DNA from: Sphingobacterium cavernae
GTDB lineage: Bacteria > Bacteroidota > Bacteroidia > Sphingobacteriales > Sphingobacteriaceae
Reading direction: 5' to 3'
Assembly (NCBI RefSeq): GCF_008520265.1
Contig: NZ_VIQM01000054.1
Span: forward strand, 124,001-188,000
Length of the DNA: 64,000 nt
In this document: piece after piece, positions 21,079-29,118 of the stretch
How positions within the stretch are numbered: the stretch's first letter is position 1
How the letters are laid out: the number at the start of each line of letters is the position of its first letter
Notes under the pieces: generated by a model
Seen by the model: the letters and a program-made list of their open reading frames with translations, nothing else
Databases searched by the model: none
What the model was told of the DNA's origin: nothing
Program-made: the position numbers and the translations under genes

Positions 21079-21633
21079 ATGAAATTTAATACTTTATTAG
21101 TTGCGGCTATTTGTGCAGGTTCATTGATGACTTCATGTGTACATGATACTGCAAAAGAAAATCAGTTGAAATACACACATACATCTTTAGTAGATGGTGA
21201 TGCATTTGCATACTTTCAAATTATTGGTGAGACTGCTTTAGATGGCGTTAAATTTGCAGAATATGCTGAAAAGTCAGGAGATGCTAAATCAGTAGAGGCT
21301 GCGTCAAAAGTGAAAGCTTTTTATACGCAATTATTACCTGCTTTGGATTCTTTAGCTACTGCTAAGCAAGTTGATTTCCCAATCAAAGGAATTCCACAAG
21401 GTCATGCAGCATCAGATTCTACAACTATGGATTCTACTGCTACGGCAGCACATGACCATTTTGATTACGTACATCATGCACAACATGAATTGGCTACAAT
21501 AAAAGATAAGTTAAAACGCTTATCCCGTAATACAGATGTCGATGCTCAAGCATTCGCTAAAGAACAGTTAGAGGCAGTAACAGAAGTGTATACTCAAATC
21601 GGTGGTAAAGAAGAAGCTCATGGTCACCACTAA
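21079..21633 (+). CDS. Putative lipoprotein, His-rich, unknown function
   Basis: A 184-residue protein with a lipoprotein signal ending in LMTSC near residue 20. The remainder is mainly helical and Ala/Lys/Glu-rich, with a histidine-bearing centre (AAHDHFDYVHHAQHE, near residues 130-145) and a C-terminal HGHH. The spaced histidines could bind metal, but this is inference. No known domain is recognised with confidence; DUF4142-like helical proteins are a distant possibility. It is followed by a strong terminator. Confidence 0.65.
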   Translation: MKFNTLLVAAICAGSLMTSCVHDTAKENQLKYTHTSLVDGDAFAYFQIIGETALDGVKFAEYAEKSGDAKSVEAASKVKAFYTQLLPALDSLATAKQVDFPIKGIPQGHAASDSTTMDSTATAAHDHFDYVHHAQHELATIKDKLKRLSRNTDVDAQAFAKEQLEAVTEVYTQIGGKEEAHGHH

Positions 21634-21654
21634 GCTTTAAAAAAATATTACAAC

Positions 21655-21685
21655 AAGGCGTCAAATAAAATTGACGCCTTTTTTG
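21655..21685 (+). terminator. Terminator of the His-rich lipoprotein gene
   Basis: 10-bp arms AAGGCGTCAA and TTGACGCCTT around ATAAAA, followed by TTTTG. Confidence 0.9.
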
Positions 21686-21872
21686 TAGGTTAAATTTTTA
21701 AATTTTCATATTTCATAGCTTAAATCTAATAGTATTATTTTAATTTCATAAAAAACATCTATTAAATGTTAAAATTTCAATAAAAATGTAAAAATGTTAT
21801 GATTTTTGTTTTTAAAGCAGTTATTTTGTGTTGTTAAATATTAAGAAATAACTCAAAGAAAAAATATAAATT

Positions 21873-23567
21873 ATGTGTGGTATTATTGGAGCATTTGAAT
21901 TAGTGCAAGAGGAGTCTAAGATAAGACCCCAGGTGTTAGAAATGTCAAAGCGTATTCGTCACCGTGGACCAGACTGGTCTGGTATTTTTAGTTCGTCAAA
22001 AGCAATTCTGGCGCATGAGCGTTTAGCAATTGTTGATCCAAAATCTGGTAGTCAACCTTTATATAGTCCTGACGGAAAAGTGGTGCTAGCAGTGAACGGC
22101 GAGATCTATAACCACCAAGAATTACGTAATTCATTACCTCATTATAATTTCGCGACACAATCTGACTCAGAAGTTGTATTAGCTTTGTATTTGGAAAAAG
22201 GTCCACGTTTCGTTGAAGATTTGAACGGTATATTTGGATTTGCATTATACGATTCAAGAGAAGATTCATTTTTTGTAGCGCGTGATCATATGGGGATCAT
22301 TCCATTATACTATGGTCGCGATGATGCAGGACAGTTTTTTGTTTCTTCTGAATTGAAATCGTTAGAAGGTTTTTGTACAACGATTGAACAATTTCCTCCG
22401 GGACATTATATTTACAGCAAAGAAAGTTTAGAGCCACAAAAATGGTATTCACGTGAGTGGGAAACATACGATTCAGTAAAAGATAACGAAACAAGCATAG
22501 ATGAATTGCGTGATGCTTTAGAGGCCGCTGTACACCGTCAATTGATGTCAGATGTGCCTTATGGCGTATTGTTGTCTGGTGGCTTGGATTCGTCCGTAAT
22601 AGCTGCTGTCACAAAGAAATTTGCTTCCAAACGTATTGAATCAGGCGATCAGGAAGAGGCTTGGTATCCACAGCTGCATTCATTCGCTGTAGGTCTTAAA
22701 GGTGCTCCAGATTTAATCGCAGCGCAGAAAGCGGCTGATCATATTGGTACAATTCACCATGAGGTCAACTTCACTATTCAGGAGGGATTAGATGCGATTC
22801 GTGATGTAATCTATCATTTAGAAACATATGATGTGACGACTATACGTGCGTCTACACCTATGTATTTGTTGTCGCGTGTCATCAAATCAATGGGTATCAA
22901 AATGGTATTATCAGGTGAAGGTTCGGATGAGTTATTCGGTGGGTATTTGTATTTTCACAAAGCACCAAATCCACAAGAATTCCACGAAGAAACTGTTCGT
23001 AAATTGAAAAAGTTGTATTTATACGACTGTTTGCGTGCAAATAAGTCTTTAGCAGCTTGGGGTGTTGAAGGTCGTGTTCCATTCTTGGATAAAGAATTTA
23101 TGGATGTTGCAATGCGTTTGAATCCTGCTGACAAAATGATTGGTAACGGTCGTATGGAAAAATGGGTTGTACGTAAAGCTTTTGAAGATTACTTACCAGA
23201 AAGTATTGCTTGGCGTCAAAAAGAACAGTTTTCGGATGGAGTAGGCTATAGCTGGATTGATACGTTAAAAGAACAGGCAGAGAATAAAGTATCGGATGCT
23301 GAATTTGCAGGAGCTGCCTCAAGATTCCCAATCAACACTCCAAAGAACAAAGAAGAATATTATTACCGTACAATTTTTGAATCACATTTCCCATCTGAAG
23401 CAGCTGCTAAAACTGTGCCTTCGGTGAAATCTGTAGCATGTAGTACTCCTGAAGCGTTGTTGTGGGATGCATCATTCCAAAACTTGAATGATCCTTCTGG
23501 TCGTGCAGTGGCAAGTGTACATAATGAAAGTTATGACAAATCTAAAGCAGAAATAGAAGTGAATTAA
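21873..23567 (+). CDS. asnB: Asparagine synthase B (glutamine-hydrolysing)
   Basis: A 564-residue enzyme that makes asparagine from aspartate, ATP and glutamine. The N-terminal class II glutaminase domain starts MCGIIGAFE with the nucleophile Cys2 and has RHRGPDWSG near residue 30. The synthetase domain has the pyrophosphate loop LLSGGLDSS near 235 and SGEGSDELFGGY near 350. The full length is present. The 239-bp upstream region is very AT-rich with no recognisable leader. It is followed 120 bp downstream by tRNA-Asn on the same strand. Confidence 0.96.
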   Translation: MCGIIGAFELVQEESKIRPQVLEMSKRIRHRGPDWSGIFSSSKAILAHERLAIVDPKSGSQPLYSPDGKVVLAVNGEIYNHQELRNSLPHYNFATQSDSEVVLALYLEKGPRFVEDLNGIFGFALYDSREDSFFVARDHMGIIPLYYGRDDAGQFFVSSELKSLEGFCTTIEQFPPGHYIYSKESLEPQKWYSREWETYDSVKDNETSIDELRDALEAAVHRQLMSDVPYGVLLSGGLDSSVIAAVTKKFASKRIESGDQEEAWYPQLHSFAVGLKGAPDLIAAQKAADHIGTIHHEVNFTIQEGLDAIRDVIYHLETYDVTTIRASTPMYLLSRVIKSMGIKMVLSGEGSDELFGGYLYFHKAPNPQEFHEETVRKLKKLYLYDCLRANKSLAAWGVEGRVPFLDKEFMDVAMRLNPADKMIGNGRMEKWVVRKAFEDYLPESIAWRQKEQFSDGVGYSWIDTLKEQAENKVSDAEFAGAASRFPINTPKNKEEYYYRTIFESHFPSEAAAKTVPSVKSVACSTPEALLWDASFQNLNDPSGRAVASVHNESYDKSKAEIEVN

Positions 23568-23625
23568 CATGCTACATTATTTGTAGGTTTCTATAATAAT
23601 GATCACTAGAAAATTGAAAATTCTT

Positions 23626-23656
23626 TTTGAATCATTAGATAGATGTATTATCTTTG
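23626..23656 (+). promoter_or_regulatory. Bacteroidota-type promoter of tRNA-Asn
   Basis: TTTG (23626-23629), exactly 19 bases, then TATCTTTG (23649-23656): a full match to the -33/-7 consensus. It is 31 bp upstream of the mature tRNA 5' end, so the tRNA has its own promoter. Confidence 0.75.
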
Positions 23657-23687
23657 TGCCGTTGGCAGGGAAACCTACTAATATGAT

Positions 23688-23761
23688 TCCTGAATAGCTC
23701 AGTTGGTTAGAGCATCTGACTGTTAATCAGAGGGTCGCTGGTTCGAGCCCAGCTTCAGGAG
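23688..23761 (+). tRNA. tRNA-Asn(GTT)
   Basis: A 74-nt cloverleaf. The acceptor arms are TCCTGAA and TTCAGGA with discriminator G, the D-arm is GCTCAGTTGGTTAGAGC, the anticodon arm is CTGACTGTTAATCAG with GTT in the loop, and the T-arm is GCTGGTTCGAGCCCAGC. CCA is not encoded. Confidence 0.97.
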
Positions 23762-23770
23762 CATTAATTA

Positions 23771-23797
23771 AACCGGCTTAATTGCCGGTTTTTTTGT
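23771..23797 (+). terminator. Terminator of tRNA-Asn
   Basis: Arms AACCGGC and GCCGGTT around TTAATT, followed by TTTTTGTTT, 10 bp after the tRNA. Confidence 0.9.
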
Positions 23798-23820
23798 TTA
23801 CACTATTCATCTTAATTTAA

Positions 23821-24735
23821 ATGAGTTTAGTTATTGTAGGTACAGTAGCAATCGATGCTATTGAGACACCTTTCGGAAAGACAGATAAGGTTATAGGTGG
23901 TGCTGCAACTTTCGCTGGTTTATCAGCATCTTATCTTTATGACAATGTGAAGTTGGTGAGTGTTATTGGTGATGATTTTGGTAAAAATATTGATATCATT
24001 ACATCCAAAGGGATTGATGTTGAAGGTGTAGAGGTGGTAACTGGTGGTAAATCTTTCTTTTGGTCAGGTAAATATCACAATGATATGAATTCACGCGATA
24101 CATTAATCACAGAATTAAATGTTTTAGCGGATTTTGATCCTAAAATTCCAACATCTTACCAAGATTGCGAGTATTTATTGTTGGGTAACCTGACACCACA
24201 AGTGCAGTTGGATACGTTAGAGCGATTGGAAAATAAGCCAAAGTTAGTTGTGCTTGATACAATGAATTTTTGGATGGATGTAGCGCTAGAGGATTTGAAA
24301 AAAGTCTTGAAAAAGGTTGATGTGTTGACGATAAATGATGAAGAAGCACGTCAATTATCTGGGGAATATTCATTGGTGAAAGCCTCAGAAAAAATCTTGT
24401 CAATGGGTCCAAAATACTTAATTATTAAAAAAGGTGAGCACGGTGCTTTATTATTTGGCGAAGGCCAAATTTTCTCTGCTCCAGCATTGCCTTTGGCTGA
24501 TGTATTTGATCCTACTGGTGCAGGAGATACTTTTGCAGGTGGATTTATTGGTTATTTAGCGAAAGTTAAATCAATCAATTTTACAAATATGAAAAATGCG
24601 ATTATTTATGGATCGGCAATGGCATCTTTTTGTGTAGAGAAATTTGGAACAGCACGTTTAGAGGATTTATCACAAGAAGAAATCACTTCACGTTTACAAC
24701 AATTTGTAGCATTATCTAAATTTGATATTGGTTAA
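23821..24735 (+). CDS. PfkB-family sugar/nucleoside kinase
   Basis: A 304-residue kinase of the ribokinase fold. The N-terminal GGAATFAGLSASYL segment (residues 27-40) contains the substrate-binding glycine pair, and the C-terminal DPTGAGDTFAGGF near residue 236 holds the catalytic aspartate and the anion hole. The IIKKGEHGALLF strand near 200 is also typical. The substrate may be a nucleoside or sugar; sequence alone does not tell. It starts just after the tRNA-Asn terminator. Confidence 0.88.
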   Translation: MSLVIVGTVAIDAIETPFGKTDKVIGGAATFAGLSASYLYDNVKLVSVIGDDFGKNIDIITSKGIDVEGVEVVTGGKSFFWSGKYHNDMNSRDTLITELNVLADFDPKIPTSYQDCEYLLLGNLTPQVQLDTLERLENKPKLVVLDTMNFWMDVALEDLKKVLKKVDVLTINDEEARQLSGEYSLVKASEKILSMGPKYLIIKKGEHGALLFGEGQIFSAPALPLADVFDPTGAGDTFAGGFIGYLAKVKSINFTNMKNAIIYGSAMASFCVEKFGTARLEDLSQEEITSRLQQFVALSKFDIG

Positions 24736-24755
24736 TCTGTGTTCAGTATACATGA

Positions 24756-24795
24756 AATAGGGAGGATAGTTATACTATTCTCCCTATTTTTTTGA
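24756..24795. terminator. Bidirectional terminator overlapping the b5-like gene's stop
   Basis: A 15-bp stem (24756-24770 with 24774-24788, one G-T wobble) with a 3-base loop, followed by a T-run on the plus strand. The stop codon of the convergent cytochrome-b5-like gene (24770-24772) lies in the loop region, so the gene's last codons form one arm. Confidence 0.85.
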
Positions 24796-25012
24796 ATTTA
24801 TCAAAAACCGTTTCGGTATGTGGTGCATCTTGCAGTTCTTCGGTCAGATCTTGTCCTGCCCAATGTTCATAATGCATTCCCTTTTTCCAAAGTCTACTTT
24901 CTGATACATCGTAAATATATCCTTTAAATCCAACCCAAATTTCAGGTCTGTCTTGTCCATTGCGTAAAGCTAGCTGCGATTTTGTATATACGGTCAAGTC
25001 TTGATCACTCAT
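24770..25012 (-). CDS. Cytochrome b5-like heme/steroid-binding domain protein (intact copy)
   Basis: An 80-residue single-domain protein. WVGFKGYIYDVSESRLWKKG (residues 27-46), the Y-H pair in MHYEHWAGQDLT and a late DAPHTETVFDKFKKIG match the short prokaryotic b5-like family (small putative heme- or steroid-binding proteins). Residues 1-69 lie within the 322-bp direct repeat and are found again at 28159-28367. The last 11 codons are unique to this copy. Before the insertion it lay 21 bp behind the sigma factor gene, but the native promoter is now more than 3 kb away. Confidence 0.85.
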   Translation of the reverse strand: MSDQDLTVYTKSQLALRNGQDRPEIWVGFKGYIYDVSESRLWKKGMHYEHWAGQDLTEELQDAPHTETVFDKFKKIGRIV

Positions 25013-25125
25013 GCTACAAAACTACCAAACAAATTAGTATTTGTATGTAGAGAGTGTTTTTTTCATCGCTTTTCTTGCCACATGGATACGAGTCTTAACT
25101 GTTCCAATAGGAATATTTAAGTGCT
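24804..25125. repeat. Left copy of a 322-bp direct repeat (long target-site duplication)
   Basis: Identical by eye to 28159-28480 and lying exactly between host sequence and the left end of the IS1634-like element. It contains most of the b5-like gene, the 21-bp spacer and the last 92 bp of the sigma factor gene, so it is host sequence and not IS sequence. Long variable target duplications are a known trait of IS1634 of Mycoplasma. Confidence 0.9.
25034..25125 (-). pseudogene. 3' fragment of the ECF sigma factor gene (duplicated)
   Basis: The last 30 codons of the sigma factor (region 4 recognition helix onward, HLNIPIGTVKTR to the stop), duplicated by the insertion and cut at 25125 by the IS end. 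The complete gene is at 28389-28895. Confidence 0.9.
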
Positions 25126-25238
25126 CCTGACTTTGACACATTTAATTATGTATTTTCTTAATTCATTGAAAAATAAGGTTTTATAATATTTATTGTTGAT
25201 TTTTGGGTGACCCAGCTGCAAATATTATATATTGTATA

Positions 25239-25655
25239 ATGTTTGTTCGTAAAAAAAATAATGCAAGTGGTGTAATCAGCGTTCAAATTTTAGAAAAACG
25301 TAATGGGAAATCTCATTTAGTAAAAACTATTGGTAGTAGTAGCGATTCTGATGAAGTTGAATTACTATTTCAAAAAGGAAAACAATGGATTAAACGCTAT
25401 AAAGGAGAAATTGATTTATTTGACCAATCGAATATTGATGAGTTAGAAGAGAATGCAGTCAATGATTTCTTATCAAACATCGAAAGTGTACTTATCAATG
25501 GCACTCAACTTCTCTTGGAAAAAGTGTATAATTCAATCGGTTTTAATGATTTAGGCGACGACATTTTAAAGCATCTAGTTACAGCTCGATTAAGCCAGCC
25601 CTTAAGCAAATCAGGCACAGTAGCTTATTTAAAGGCTCATTTTGATGAGGATATC
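25239..25655 (+). pseudogene. IS1634-like transposase, N-terminal part (interrupted)
   Basis: 139 codons from an ATG at 25239 (MFVRKKNNASGVISVQ) up to the IS3 insertion point after DEDI. This is the N-terminal domain of IS4/IS1634-type transposases, with LLEKVYNSIGFNDLGDDILKHLV near residue 100. Joined to 27013-28131 in the same frame it gives FDEDIHYQKIYRYMDKLY, which fits the family. The open frame runs on into IS3 sequence to 25697, but that tail is not native. Confidence 0.85.
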
Positions 25656-25711
25656 TATGATACTCCCCAAATACTGGACAACTGCATAAATGTTTAAATT
25701 AGCAGTTTGAA

Positions 25712-25990
25712 ATGAAACAATCACGAAGAAAGTTTAGTGCAAGCTTCAAGGCTAAAGTAGCTATCGAAGCGATTAAGGAACGGGAAACCATTCACGAGTT
25801 GGCCTCCAAATACGAAGTTCAGGCGAGCCAGATCAATACTTGGAAGCGGGAATTTCTAGATAATGCAGAAGCTGCGTTTACGTCCGAGAAGCCCTCCTGG
25901 AAAGATGACTCCAAGGAGAAAGAATTATACTCCAAGATCGGAGAGCTACAGATACAGGTTGATTTCCTAAAAAAAGTCTTGGGCAAATGA
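25712..25990 (+). CDS. IS3-family transposase OrfA
   Basis: A 92-residue protein with a helix-turn-helix (FSASFKAKVAIEAIKERE, then ELASKYEVQASQINTWKREF; residues 8-49) that binds the IS ends, and a C-terminal leucine-zipper-like helix (KIGELQIQVDFLKKVLGK) for multimerisation. An A7 run at 25969-25975 in the last codons is a good programmed -1 frameshift site. Slippage there enters the orfB frame and yields the OrfAB fusion transposase. Confidence 0.92.
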   Translation: MKQSRRKFSASFKAKVAIEAIKERETIHELASKYEVQASQINTWKREFLDNAEAAFTSEKPSWKDDSKEKELYSKIGELQIQVDFLKKVLGK

Positions 25991-26832
25991 GCACATCAGA
26001 GAAACGTGGGCTTATTTGCCCTTCCTACAGGAATATGAGTGTGCACCAGCAATGCAAGGTGATTGGATTGCCACATAGTAGTTATTATTTCAAGCCCAAA
26101 GGGGAATCTATCTTCAACCAGCAATTGATGAAGGCTATAGACCGCAAGTTTCTGGATTGTCCTTTTTACGGCGTAGAGCGTATGCGAGTCCACCTGCGTA
26201 AGGACCTGGGACATTTGGTAAGCTCCAAACGGGTGCGCAGGCTGTATAAGCTCATGAACCTAAAGACGATATATCCCAAGAAGAACCTGAGCTGGGCGAA
26301 CAAAGCCGATTATAAGTTTCCATATCTACTGAGGAATCTCGAGATAGAACGAATAAATCAGGTTTGGCAGGCTGACATCACCTATATCCCCATGTTCCGG
26401 GGTTTTATGTACATGTTTGCCATCATCGACGTTTACAGCCGCAAGATCATGGGCTGGGGAGTTTCTAATACGATGAATGCCGAGTGGTGCAGAGATATCA
26501 TGCTTGATACGATTGCAGCGCATGGAAAGCCAGAAATATTTAACACGGATCAGGGTTCCCAGTTTACTTCCAGTATCTTTGTTAAAGCACTACAGGATGC
26601 TGAAGTTCAGATCTCGATGGATGGCAAAGGCCGTGCACTGGACAATGTATATATCGAAAGATTCTGGGGCTCACTCAAAAGAGAGAAAATCTATCTAAAT
26701 CCACCCAATGGAGGGATGGATCTTTATCAGAAAGTGAAAGAATATATACAATTCTATAACACGGTGCGACGTCATGATTCCATTAACAATGAGACTCCAG
26801 ATAGTCTCTATGCTGCAAAAAAGGCCTCGTAA
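25987..26832 (+). CDS. IS3-family transposase OrfB (DDE integrase core)
   Basis: A 281-residue catalytic half. An HTH_21-type N-terminal segment (YGVERMRVHLRKDLG near residue 60) precedes the rve core. The catalytic triad is visible: D in VWQADITYIPM near 125, D in FNTDQGSQFTS near 186 and E in LDNVYIERFWGSLKRE near 222. Its ATG overlaps the orfA stop in a 4-bp ATGA, and it is in the -1 frame relative to orfA. No internal stop is seen, so the element could still be active. Confidence 0.92.
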   Translation: MSTSEKRGLICPSYRNMSVHQQCKVIGLPHSSYYFKPKGESIFNQQLMKAIDRKFLDCPFYGVERMRVHLRKDLGHLVSSKRVRRLYKLMNLKTIYPKKNLSWANKADYKFPYLLRNLEIERINQVWQADITYIPMFRGFMYMFAIIDVYSRKIMGWGVSNTMNAEWCRDIMLDTIAAHGKPEIFNTDQGSQFTSSIFVKALQDAEVQISMDGKGRALDNVYIERFWGSLKREKIYLNPPNGGMDLYQKVKEYIQFYNTVRRHDSINNETPDSLYAAKKAS

Positions 26833-26879
26833 AAGGCTAGTGCAATAAATTGAGCCGGTGATAAATGAAATATTTTCCT

Positions 26880-26925
26880 CTTTTTCAAACACCCTCGATC
26901 CCTTTGGGGAGGGGATTTGAAAAAG
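26880..26925. terminator. Hairpin near the right end of the IS3 element
   Basis: Arms CTTTTTCAAA (26880-26889) and TTTGAAAAAG (26916-26925) with further inner pairing of ACCCTC with GAGGGG. It lies 47 bp after orfB and could act as a terminator or an insulating structure. Confidence 0.5.
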
Positions 26926-27012
26926 GAAAAATATCAACAAGTGCAGTCAAAAATTGAAGATTATATATTAAGTTTGAAAATAGTTGTCCAACTAAATGGG
27001 AGTATCACAATC

Positions 27013-28131
27013 CATTATCAAAAGATATATAGATATATGGATAAGCTATATAATAGCAGAGAAGATGAAATTCAAAGAATTAGTGTAGAACATACACGCA
27101 AAATATTAGGTGGAAGTATCGGTTTACTGTTTTATGATGTTACAACATTATATTTCGAAACAGATCATGGAGATGATTTAAGAGAAAAGGGATTTTCGAA
27201 GGACGGAAAACATGCACAACCCCAGATAGTATTGGGGTTATTAGTAAGCCGAGATGGTTATCCACTTTCTTATTCGATTTTTAATGGATCACAATACGAA
27301 GGAAGAACTATGATTCCCATTGTGGATGATTTCATTCGCAAGAACAATTTAGATGATTTTGTTATTGTTGCCGACTCAGGTTTATTGAACAAGCGAAATT
27401 TAACTCTTCTGGAAGCATCTGGTTATAAATATATCTTAGGAGGGCGGATAAAAAGTGTATCGGATAAGGAGAAGGAATGGATATTATCATTAGAGAGAAA
27501 AGAAGGTGTATTTCACGAGCGCACAGTAAATAATCATCGAATAATTATAGGATATTCGGAAAAGCGAGCAAAAAAAGATCATTATAATAGAGAAAAAGGT
27601 ATAAATAGGCTAAAAAAGGAGTTTGGTAGAGGCAAACTAACCAAAGACCATGTTAATAAAAAAGGCTACAATAAATTCTTAGAACTATCAAATGATATAA
27701 ATGTCAAAATTAACGAAGAGAAGATTAAGGAAGATGAAAAATGGGATGGACTAAAAAGTTATATTACCAATACAGATCTCCCCGCTACTGAGGTTTATGA
27801 ACAATATTGTGGATTATGGGTTATAGAACGTGCTTTTCGAGTAACTAAAGGAACAATCGAATTACGACCGATGTTTCATTTTACACCCAGAAGAATTGAA
27901 GCACATGTAGCTATATGTTTTGTAGCTTACAAAGTATATAAAGAGTTAGAAAGAATAATTAAAGTAAAAAAAATTGACCTTAGCGTTGACAAGGTTATAG
28001 AAATAGCGAAAACAATTACAACCATTAAAATAAGGTTACCAAATAAGAATAAAACGCTAAATAAAACTTTATTGATAACACCATTGCAACAAAAAATTGC
28101 ATCATTACTAGATGAAAATATAAGTCATTGA
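27013..28131 (+). pseudogene. IS1634-like transposase, C-terminal catalytic part (interrupted)
   Basis: 372 codons continuing the frame of 25239-25655. The DDE triad of the IS4 group is present: D in LLFYDVTTLYFE, D in FVIVADSGLLNKRN, and the Y-R-E-K-type signature in the YCGLWVIERAFRVTK segment. The ATG-like start at 26917 lies inside the IS3 element, so any protein made from it would lack the N-terminal domain and carry about 32 foreign residues. The outer element is therefore presumably unable to move by itself. Confidence 0.88.
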
Positions 28132-28367
28132 TTTGGGTGACCCAGTGTCAAAGTCAGGAAAACCGTTTCGGTATGTGGTGCATCTTGCAGTTCTTCGGTC
28201 AGATCTTGTCCTGCCCAATGTTCATAATGCATTCCCTTTTTCCAAAGTCTACTTTCTGATACATCGTAAATATATCCTTTAAATCCAACCCAAATTTCAG
28301 GTCTGTCTTGTCCATTGCGTAAAGCTAGCTGCGATTTTGTATATACGGTCAAGTCTTGATCACTCAT
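28125..28367 (-). pseudogene. Truncated, chimeric copy of the b5-like gene
   Basis: The first 69 codons equal the intact gene at 24770-25012. At 28158 the frame enters the IS end and adds a foreign tail (about 10 residues, LTLTLGHPNQ) before a stop. It keeps the native position 21 bp after the sigma factor gene and therefore probably the native promoter, but has lost the last 11 native codons (KFKKIGRIV region). Confidence 0.85.
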
Positions 28368-28480
28368 GCTACAAAACTACCAAACAAATTAGTATTTGTA
28401 TGTAGAGAGTGTTTTTTTCATCGCTTTTCTTGCCACATGGATACGAGTCTTAACTGTTCCAATAGGAATATTTAAGTGCT
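28159..28480. repeat. Right copy of the 322-bp direct repeat (long target-site duplication)
   Basis: Starts directly after the right IS end and runs into the uninterrupted sigma factor gene. Reading the flanks together (host up to 24803, one copy, host from 28481) reconstructs a single ancestral sigma/b5 locus. Confidence 0.9.
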
Positions 28481-28895
28481 CGGAAATTTCATGGTATTTG
28501 TATCCTTCAAAATACATCGTGAATGGTGTGTAGTAATCTTCAGCTAGTGCAGAAAGAGCCGAATTTATATCTTCCAATACAAATTTATTTTCTCCCTGAT
28601 TTTTAGTCGCCGAATGAACCAAATTTACTGGTGAAATTTCTTCTTCTTTGGTAATGAAACTGTTGGATTTGGTAATGCGTCTATAATTATTTATAAACGT
28701 ATTCTTCATTATAGTGTACAACCATCCTTTTAGATTAGTTCCGTCTCTAAAGTTTTTGAAATACGTCACAGCTTTTAGCAACGTATCTTGAACCAAATCA
28801 TTAGCATCATCATGATCTCTTGTAAAATTTCTTGCATAAGATCTCAATGAATCTGAATGTTCGATTACTAGCGTATTAAACTCTGTTCTTTTCAT
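28389..28895 (-). CDS. RNA polymerase ECF-type sigma factor
   Basis: A 168-residue sigma-70-family factor. Region 2 is NDLVQDTLLKAVTYFKNF with NLKGWLYTIMKNTFINNYRR (residues about 32-76). Region 4 is YKYHEISEHLNIPIGTVKTRIHVARKAMKK (positions about 132-161; the HTH is HEISEHLNIPIGTVKTR). The gene is complete because its 3' 92 bp were duplicated, not lost, when the IS inserted. No anti-sigma factor gene is adjacent. It probably formed an operon with the b5-like gene before the insertion. Confidence 0.92.
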   Translation of the reverse strand: MKRTEFNTLVIEHSDSLRSYARNFTRDHDDANDLVQDTLLKAVTYFKNFRDGTNLKGWLYTIMKNTFINNYRRITKSNSFITKEEEISPVNLVHSATKNQGENKFVLEDINSALSALAEDYYTPFTMYFEGYKYHEISEHLNIPIGTVKTRIHVARKAMKKTLSTYKY

Positions 28896-29118
28896 AGCCT
28901 TTGAGGTTTGTAATTAAAAAATAGTAGTATTCAATATGTTACATCGTGTACCACGGTTACATTTTAAACTATACAAACACTGTGCTAGAAATTTATTGCT
29001 AGATATTAAATATTTGTTAATATTAAATAAAAAATTTAAAAAATAGCCTAGAGGCATTTTAAATAGCGATTTTTGGAACGCTATAATAAAAAGTTTTTAA
29101 GAAATGTGGAAAACTTTC

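Larger units (their letters stand above)
25656..27009 (+). mobile_element. IS3-family insertion sequence nested in the IS1634-like transposase
   Basis: 1,354 bp. The left end TATGATACTCCC and the reverse complement of the right end TGTGATACTCCC form the inverted repeats, which continue imperfectly to GGACAAC. It is flanked by a 3-bp target duplication ATC (25653-25655 and 27010-27012). It carries orfA and orfB overlapping by 4 bp. It is visibly richer in G and C than the surrounding sequence, which suggests a recent arrival from elsewhere. Excision in silico restores the outer transposase frame exactly. Confidence 0.9.
25126..28158 (+). mobile_element. IS1634-like insertion sequence (IS4-related), interrupted by an IS3-family element
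   Basis: Perfect 14-bp terminal inverted repeats CCTGACTTTGACAC (25126-25139) and GTGTCAAAGTCAGG (28145-28158). It is flanked by a 322-bp direct repeat of target DNA. Without the inner IS3 element and its 3-bp duplication it is about 1,676 bp, with one 511-codon transposase. A subterminal motif TTTGGGTGACCCAG occurs near both ends (25202-25215 and 28132-28145) in the same orientation. The family assignment rests on the transposase motifs and the long target duplication. Confidence 0.85.

Noticed and set aside
26917..28131. A complete 404-residue transposase
   Set aside because: Its first 32 codons lie in the right end of the IS3 element; the native frame begins at 25239 and was split.
28125..28367. 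A second functional b5-like gene
   Set aside because: It is the truncated copy in the target duplication: the last native codons are replaced by sequence read from the IS end.
24804..28480. Composite transposon bounded by two IS copies
   Set aside because: The flanking repeats are host genes (b5-like and sigma factor), not insertion sequences; terminal inverted repeats place the single IS between them.
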